This document shows, piece after piece, positions 15,268-18,795 of a DNA stretch of 18,795 nucleotides; position 1 is the first letter of the stretch; every line of letters begins with the position of its first letter. A model generated the notes under the pieces. That model was given only the letters and a program-made list of their open reading frames with translations, made no database searches and was not told the origin of the DNA. The DNA comes from an archaeon (GTDB lineage Archaea; Thermoproteota; QMWL01): NCBI GenBank assembly GCA_003661605.2, contig QMWL02000008.1:1-18795 (forward strand). The letters run 5' to 3'. The position numbers were made by a program, and so were the translations under genes.

Positions 15268-15582
15268 ATGAGCGAGAGGACAGCTGAGATCCTAATCGGT
15301 CGCAAAGAGCCTATGCGGTACGTGATGGCTATAATACAGTCCTTCGCTGCTGGCTACACAGAAATCCACCTTCGCGCTCGAGGGATGGCCATTAAGCGCG
15401 CTGTGGATACAGTACAGATCATCAAGAGATCGATAATTCCGGAACTTAAGATCAAAGCAATAAACATCGGTTCAGAGCAGATCACCAGGCAGGACGGTCG
15501 GACGGGCTATGTATCGACCATCGAGATCGTCGTCACCAAAGGCGAAGAGAAGGAGGAAAAGAAGAGGACCCGGCATAAGTAG
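15268..15582 (+). CDS. albA: Alba family chromatin / nucleic-acid-binding protein
   Basis: A dimeric DNA- and RNA-binding architectural protein, 104 residues. It contains the full Alba pattern: ILIGRKEPMRYVMAI (8-22), HLRARGMAIKRAVDTVQIIK (34-53), IKAINIGSEQI and YVSTIEIVV. At the position of the lysine acetylated in Sulfolobus Alba (first Lys of GKKP) this protein has Arg (R12); the next residue is Lys (K13). A charged 15-residue tail (TKGEEKEEKKRTRHK) extends beyond the standard fold. It stands between two CTTTTAT promoters, so it is probably monocistronic. Confidence 0.95.
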   Translation: MSERTAEILIGRKEPMRYVMAIIQSFAAGYTEIHLRARGMAIKRAVDTVQIIKRSIIPELKIKAINIGSEQITRQDGRTGYVSTIEIVVTKGEEKEEKKRTRHK

Positions 15583-15594
15583 GTAGCTACAAGT

Positions 15595-15602
15595 CTTTTA
15601 TT
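15595..15602 (+). promoter_or_regulatory. TATA box of the aminotransferase gene
   Basis: CTTTTATT in the 39-bp gap after alba, centred about 23-24 bp before the GTG at 15622, the spacing expected for a leaderless mRNA. It supports the GTG start. Confidence 0.55.
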
Positions 15603-15621
15603 CCAATTTCTTCGCCCCTCG

Positions 15622-16974
15622 GTGGGCTACTCCGAAGTCCCCAAAATCGTGGTAACACCTCCTGGACCTAAAGCACGAGCTATTCTAGAACGCGACCGCG
15701 CAGTCATCTCCCCCTCCTACGTGAGGTTTTACCCGCTTGTTGTCGAGCGCGGAGAGGGCTCTGTGGTAATAGATGTAGATGGTAATCGATACATCGACTT
15801 TAACTCAGGACTTCTCTGCTTAAACGTAGGACACTGCCATCCCAGAATTGTCTCAGCGGTTGTTGACCAGGTTAGAAAACTCATTCACTACTCCAACACC
15901 GATTTCTATTACGAGGAAAGTGTACTACTCGCAGAGAAACTCGTTCAGATAGCTCCTGGTCGATTCGACAAGAAAGTATACTATGGTAACAGTGGAACCG
16001 AAGCTGTTGAAGCTGCCCTAAAGCTCGTACGCTGGCATACTCGACGCCCTTACATTATCGCGTTCATAGGGGCTTTCCACGGAAGAACCTTTGGTTCGCT
16101 TTCCCTAACCTCCAGCAAGCCCGTTCAAAGACGATACTTTGGTCCACTACTCCCTGGCGTATTCCACGTACCCTACCCCTACTGCTATCGATGTCCATTC
16201 CAGCTGAACCCTGACGATTGTAATTATTGGTGCGTGTCCTTCATAGAGGAGTGGCTCTTCAAGAAATTCGTACCTCCTGAGGAAGTAGCTGCAATCGTGT
16301 TTGAGCCAATACAAGGTGAGGGTGGCTACGTTGTACCTCCTCCTGAATTCTTCCCGCGGTTACGGAAGCTTTGTGATCAGTACGACATCCTCATGGTAGA
16401 TGATGAAGTTCAAGCGGGAATGGGGCGTACTGGAGAATGGTGTGCAATAAACCACTGGGATACGGTGCCTGATATAGTCTGTTTTGCTAAAGCATTAGCC
16501 TCCGGCTTCCCCCTTGGTGCTACCGTTGCTCGAAGCGAGCTAATGGACTGGGTAGGCGGCTCGCATGCGTCTACATTCGGCGGTAACCCTGTATCCTGCC
16601 GTGCAGCATTAGAAACCATTTCTATTATAGAAGAGGAACGTCTGTTGGATAAGGCTAAGAAGGATGGCGCCTACATAACTAAGCGATTCAAGGAATTGTC
16701 TGAAAAATCCGCCATTATAGGCGACGTACGCGGTAAGGGGTTGATGATAGGCGTAGAAATTGTCGAAGACAAAAAGAGCAGAAAGCCAGGTGTTAAGCTT
16801 GCGCGTGAAGTGATGCTTCGCGCGTGGAAGCGAGGTATTGCAGTCATTACGTGTGGTATATGTACGCTACGAATAGCTCCTCCTCTTAACATTCCGCGCG
16901 AGCTTCTTGATAAGGGTCTTGAGATCCTAGAGCAAGTGATTATGGAAGTAGATAGAGAAAGAAATTCCATATGA
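15622..16974 (+). CDS. Class-III PLP-dependent aminotransferase (GABA/ornithine-type or amino-acid racemase-like)
   Basis: Fold-type I PLP enzyme, 450 residues. It has GNSGTEAVEAA (122-132, phosphate binding), AFHGRTFGSLS (151-161, with the cofactor-stacking aromatic), EPIQGEGG (228-235), MVDDEVQAGMGRTG (258-271, Asp at 260 or 261 to the pyridine N) and the Schiff-base lysine K290 in CFAKALASGFPLGA. An unusual loop, PYCYRCPFQLNPDDCNYWC (186-204), holds four cysteines. The closest named groups are archaeal 4-aminobutyrate/ornithine aminotransferases and the related broad-specificity amino-acid racemases; the substrate cannot be read from sequence. The start is GTG at 15622, with a TATA box 24 bp upstream. 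The stop overlaps the start of a 38-codon membrane protein gene (ATGA at 16971-16974). Confidence 0.9.
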   Translation: MGYSEVPKIVVTPPGPKARAILERDRAVISPSYVRFYPLVVERGEGSVVIDVDGNRYIDFNSGLLCLNVGHCHPRIVSAVVDQVRKLIHYSNTDFYYEESVLLAEKLVQIAPGRFDKKVYYGNSGTEAVEAALKLVRWHTRRPYIIAFIGAFHGRTFGSLSLTSSKPVQRRYFGPLLPGVFHVPYPYCYRCPFQLNPDDCNYWCVSFIEEWLFKKFVPPEEVAAIVFEPIQGEGGYVVPPPEFFPRLRKLCDQYDILMVDDEVQAGMGRTGEWCAINHWDTVPDIVCFAKALASGFPLGATVARSELMDWVGGSHASTFGGNPVSCRAALETISIIEEERLLDKAKKDGAYITKRFKELSEKSAIIGDVRGKGLMIGVEIVEDKKSRKPGVKLAREVMLRAWKRGIAVITCGICTLRIAPPLNIPRELLDKGLEILEQVIMEVDRERNSI

Positions 16975-17087
16975 CACCAGAGCAATTCTTTAACCTACTA
17001 TATTTCTTTGCAGTTGCAACAGCTATAGCCGCGCTGGTAGCAGTAATCGTATACGCTTGCACCACTTCTGAAGAGGAGGAAACATAA
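16971..17087 (+). CDS. Small single-span membrane protein (38 aa), coupled to the aminotransferase
   Basis: ATG at 16971 to TAA at 17085-17087. A short polar start (MTPEQFF) is followed by one hydrophobic helix (about 11-30, ending in AALVAVIVYAC) and an acidic tail (TTSEEEET). The start overlaps the aminotransferase stop in an ATGA, the same arrangement as the porD-porA and porA-porB junctions, which argues that it is translated. It fills almost the whole gap to rpa. I recognise no family. It could anchor or regulate the enzyme, or act as an independent membrane microprotein. Support is its position and composition only. Confidence 0.6.
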   Translation: MTPEQFFNLLYFFAVATAIAALVAVIVYACTTSEEEET

Positions 17088-17089
17088 AT
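17083..17089 (+). promoter_or_regulatory. TATA box of rpa
   Basis: CATAAAT overlaps the stop codon of the 38-aa gene and is centred 26 bp before the GTG at 17112, indicating a leaderless rpa transcript and supporting that start. Confidence 0.5.
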
Positions 17090-17111
17090 CCCCCACGTTA
17101 GGTCTTATGCT

Positions 17112-18795
17112 GTGACTGCCGAGAAGGAACAGCTTGAGCGTATCATCCGCTGCATTCTTGAAAAGAGATCCGACCTTACACGGGAGTTTGTTCTTAGAAG
17201 GATACACGAAATCGAAGAAAACGAGTCTTGCAGCTCTCTAGTAGCGGCTTTACGGTTAGCGATAAGCTTAGGTGTAGAGGTGCGTGAATTCCTCACGCAC
17301 GAAGGTCCTGTTACCATTTCGGAGCTCCTGAAGAACCGTGTTCGTTCCGCAAACTTTCCCGCCCGCCTCATCTACGTGGGAGAGCTACGCGTGGCACCTC
17401 ATACCCACACTATGTTTCGTAGACTAGTGGTAGGGGATGAAAGCGGAACAGCGGTTCTCGTAGTGTGGGGATCTCAAGCAAGCGAACTAGAGTCTTGGGC
17501 TAGACCCGGCGTTGCAGTTCAGGTAGTCCACGCGTATGTTAAGGAGAATAAGCTAACTCGCCGCCTAGAGTTTCACATATCCGAGAGAGGGACAATAGCG
17601 GAAACTAAGGATGACCGCGCACCCCCTATAGAGTTCTTCACGAAAAAAATCAGCGAAGTTCAGGTTGGCGATGGCATTGGTAGGCTCGTAGGTGAGGTCC
17701 GTAGGATCTACCCTGAACAAAGGTTCTCTCCTGTAATGGGTCAAACAACTACGTTGCAACGGCTTCTCATAAGGGACGATTCTGGATACATACCGGTGGT
17801 TGCTTGGAATCTTAGCGAACAGCTACAGCGCATCGTTTCTATAGGAACTGTAGTGGAAATAGTAGGCGGTTTTGCACGAGAATCGCGCATTCGAGGTGCT
17901 GTTGAGGTACACATCAATCAATTTTCGTCAATAAGACCTGTAGAAGCGCAGCTTCCGCCGATAACCTACGCTACCCTAAATAGTGTTGGAGAAGAGTTCG
18001 TAACAAGCAATTTTCTAGTTAGAGTTCTTCACGTTAAGGAGCCGTATACGGTCGAACGCCAAGATCGTAAACAGCATCGAGTAGAAATGATAGTGTACGA
18101 TGACACAAGTTTTGGTCATTTACGTGCTACAGGGCAGACTGCTCAGCTTCTTGCTCTCCTAGAACCTGGTACCTCTCTGTCAGTAGAGAATGTACGCGCC
18201 CGTCGACGAGGTGGTATGGTTTGGCTATTTGTGGACTGGCTCTCTGCGGTGGTTCCCGTAAGCAATGCACTAGTACCGCAACTACGGAAACCGCACTACG
18301 TATCAATAAAGAAGATCTTCGATGGAGAAGTTCCTTTAGGAGAAGCGGGGTTATGGGTTGTAGGTATCTTGGAAGAAGTTAAAGCACATGAAATAAAAAT
18401 GCCTGATGGAACCACTCGACCAGTTGCACTAGCCTTACTTAGCGACGAATCCTATTTCACTCAGGTCGTTGCGTACGGCAGGTTTGTAGAACGGCTTCTC
18501 AGCACTCCGATCGGTACTGCTGTTCTTCTAGCAAATGTGGTCTATGACAAACCTCCGTTCTTGGAAAAACCTGCTGTGATCCTCAAATCCTTCTCAGATA
18601 TCGTCGCCCCAGCCGAACCTCCACGCCTGGATAGTTTCAACGATCTACTCGATTATGGCGGCATCGCGCTACTCTCTCTACGTATCATGTCATTCCAAAA
18701 AAGTGCCTCCGAAATCCGTGTAACATGTACTGAATGCGGTCATGATAGTGTTCAGCCTTCTGATTCTCGGTGGGTTTGTAAGGACTGTAACAGAA
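17112..18795 (+). CDS. rpa: Replication protein A, multi-OB-fold ssDNA-binding protein (3' partial)
   Basis: A frame of 561 codons open to the window end, starting at GTG 17112. The N-terminal helical module (about 8-58: LTREFVLRRIHEIEE, then SLVAALRLAISLGVEV) is the one seen before OB folds in archaeal RPA. Four OB-fold-like segments follow at about 80-165, 185-285, 290-390 and 395-505. Examples are RRLVVGDESGTAVLVVWG in the first and LLIRDDSGYIPVVAWN in the second. A zinc ribbon begins at CTEC (C539, C542) and CKDC (C556, C559), as in the C-terminal domain of RPA large subunits. The missing part should finish that OB fold. Its role is to coat single-stranded DNA in replication and repair with PolD. 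The repeat count makes it larger than the three-OB euryarchaeal forms. It has its own promoter. Confidence 0.9.
   Translation, partial: MTAEKEQLERIIRCILEKRSDLTREFVLRRIHEIEENESCSSLVAALRLAISLGVEVREFLTHEGPVTISELLKNRVRSANFPARLIYVGELRVAPHTHTMFRRLVVGDESGTAVLVVWGSQASELESWARPGVAVQVVHAYVKENKLTRRLEFHISERGTIAETKDDRAPPIEFFTKKISEVQVGDGIGRLVGEVRRIYPEQRFSPVMGQTTTLQRLLIRDDSGYIPVVAWNLSEQLQRIVSIGTVVEIVGGFARESRIRGAVEVHINQFSSIRPVEAQLPPITYATLNSVGEEFVTSNFLVRVLHVKEPYTVERQDRKQHRVEMIVYDDTSFGHLRATGQTAQLLALLEPGTSLSVENVRARRRGGMVWLFVDWLSAVVPVSNALVPQLRKPHYVSIKKIFDGEVPLGEAGLWVVGILEEVKAHEIKMPDGTTRPVALALLSDESYFTQVVAYGRFVERLLSTPIGTAVLLANVVYDKPPFLEKPAVILKSFSDIVAPAEPPRLDSFNDLLDYGGIALLSLRIMSFQKSASEIRVTCTECGHDSVQPSDSRWVCKDCNR

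Noticed and set aside
1..18795. Mobile elements or CRISPR array
   Set aside because: No transposase or integrase motifs, no terminal repeats and no regularly spaced repeats were seen on either strand.

Overview
The window comes from an archaeon. It carries both subunits of the archaea-specific family D DNA polymerase (DP1 and DP2), an Orc1/Cdc6 initiator, an archaeal multi-OB-fold RPA, the chromatin protein Alba, an Elf1-type transcription elongation factor and a Sec61-beta-type SecG. PolD argues against Crenarchaeota. Elf1 is mainly known from the TACK/Asgard side and not from typical Euryarchaeota. Together they suggest a TACK lineage outside Crenarchaeota, such as an Aigarchaeota/Caldarchaeales, Thaumarchaeota or Korarchaeota relative. 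This placement is inferred from gene content, not from a phylogeny. The genes are densely packed, GTG starts are common, and several first genes show TATA-like boxes about 23-26 bp before the start codon, which suggests leaderless transcripts.

Layout. The left edge (2-1180, +) is orc1/cdc6, whose upstream flank is missing; its stop overlaps that of a converging minus-strand operon. Read from right to left (6187 to 1177), that operon is hypF, a coiled-coil winged-helix protein, a DUF429 RNase H-fold predicted nuclease and the PolD small subunit, with 9-nt or 4-nt overlapping junctions. A 191-bp gene-poor gap (6188-6378) follows. Then come an unrecognised helical protein (-) and a divergent MazG-like pyrophosphohydrolase with a zinc knuckle (+). 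Next is a second minus-strand block (12055 to 7216): nadE, elf1 and the PolD large subunit.

The right third is plus-strand: secG, a complete 2-oxoacid:ferredoxin oxidoreductase operon (porGDAB), alba, a class-III aminotransferase with a 38-residue membrane microprotein joined by an ATGA overlap, and an rpa gene that runs off the right edge.

Functionally the region gathers initiation (Orc1), replicative synthesis and proofreading (PolD), ssDNA binding (RPA), chromatin (Alba) and transcription elongation (Elf1). Interspersed are ferredoxin-linked central metabolism (POR), hydrogenase maturation (HypF), NAD synthesis and nucleotide clean-up (MazG). No mobile element, CRISPR array, tRNA or rRNA was seen. 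The most novel-looking items are the DUF429/winged-helix pair in the DP1 operon, the elf1-DP2 overlap, the microprotein, and the two small divergent-promoter regions.
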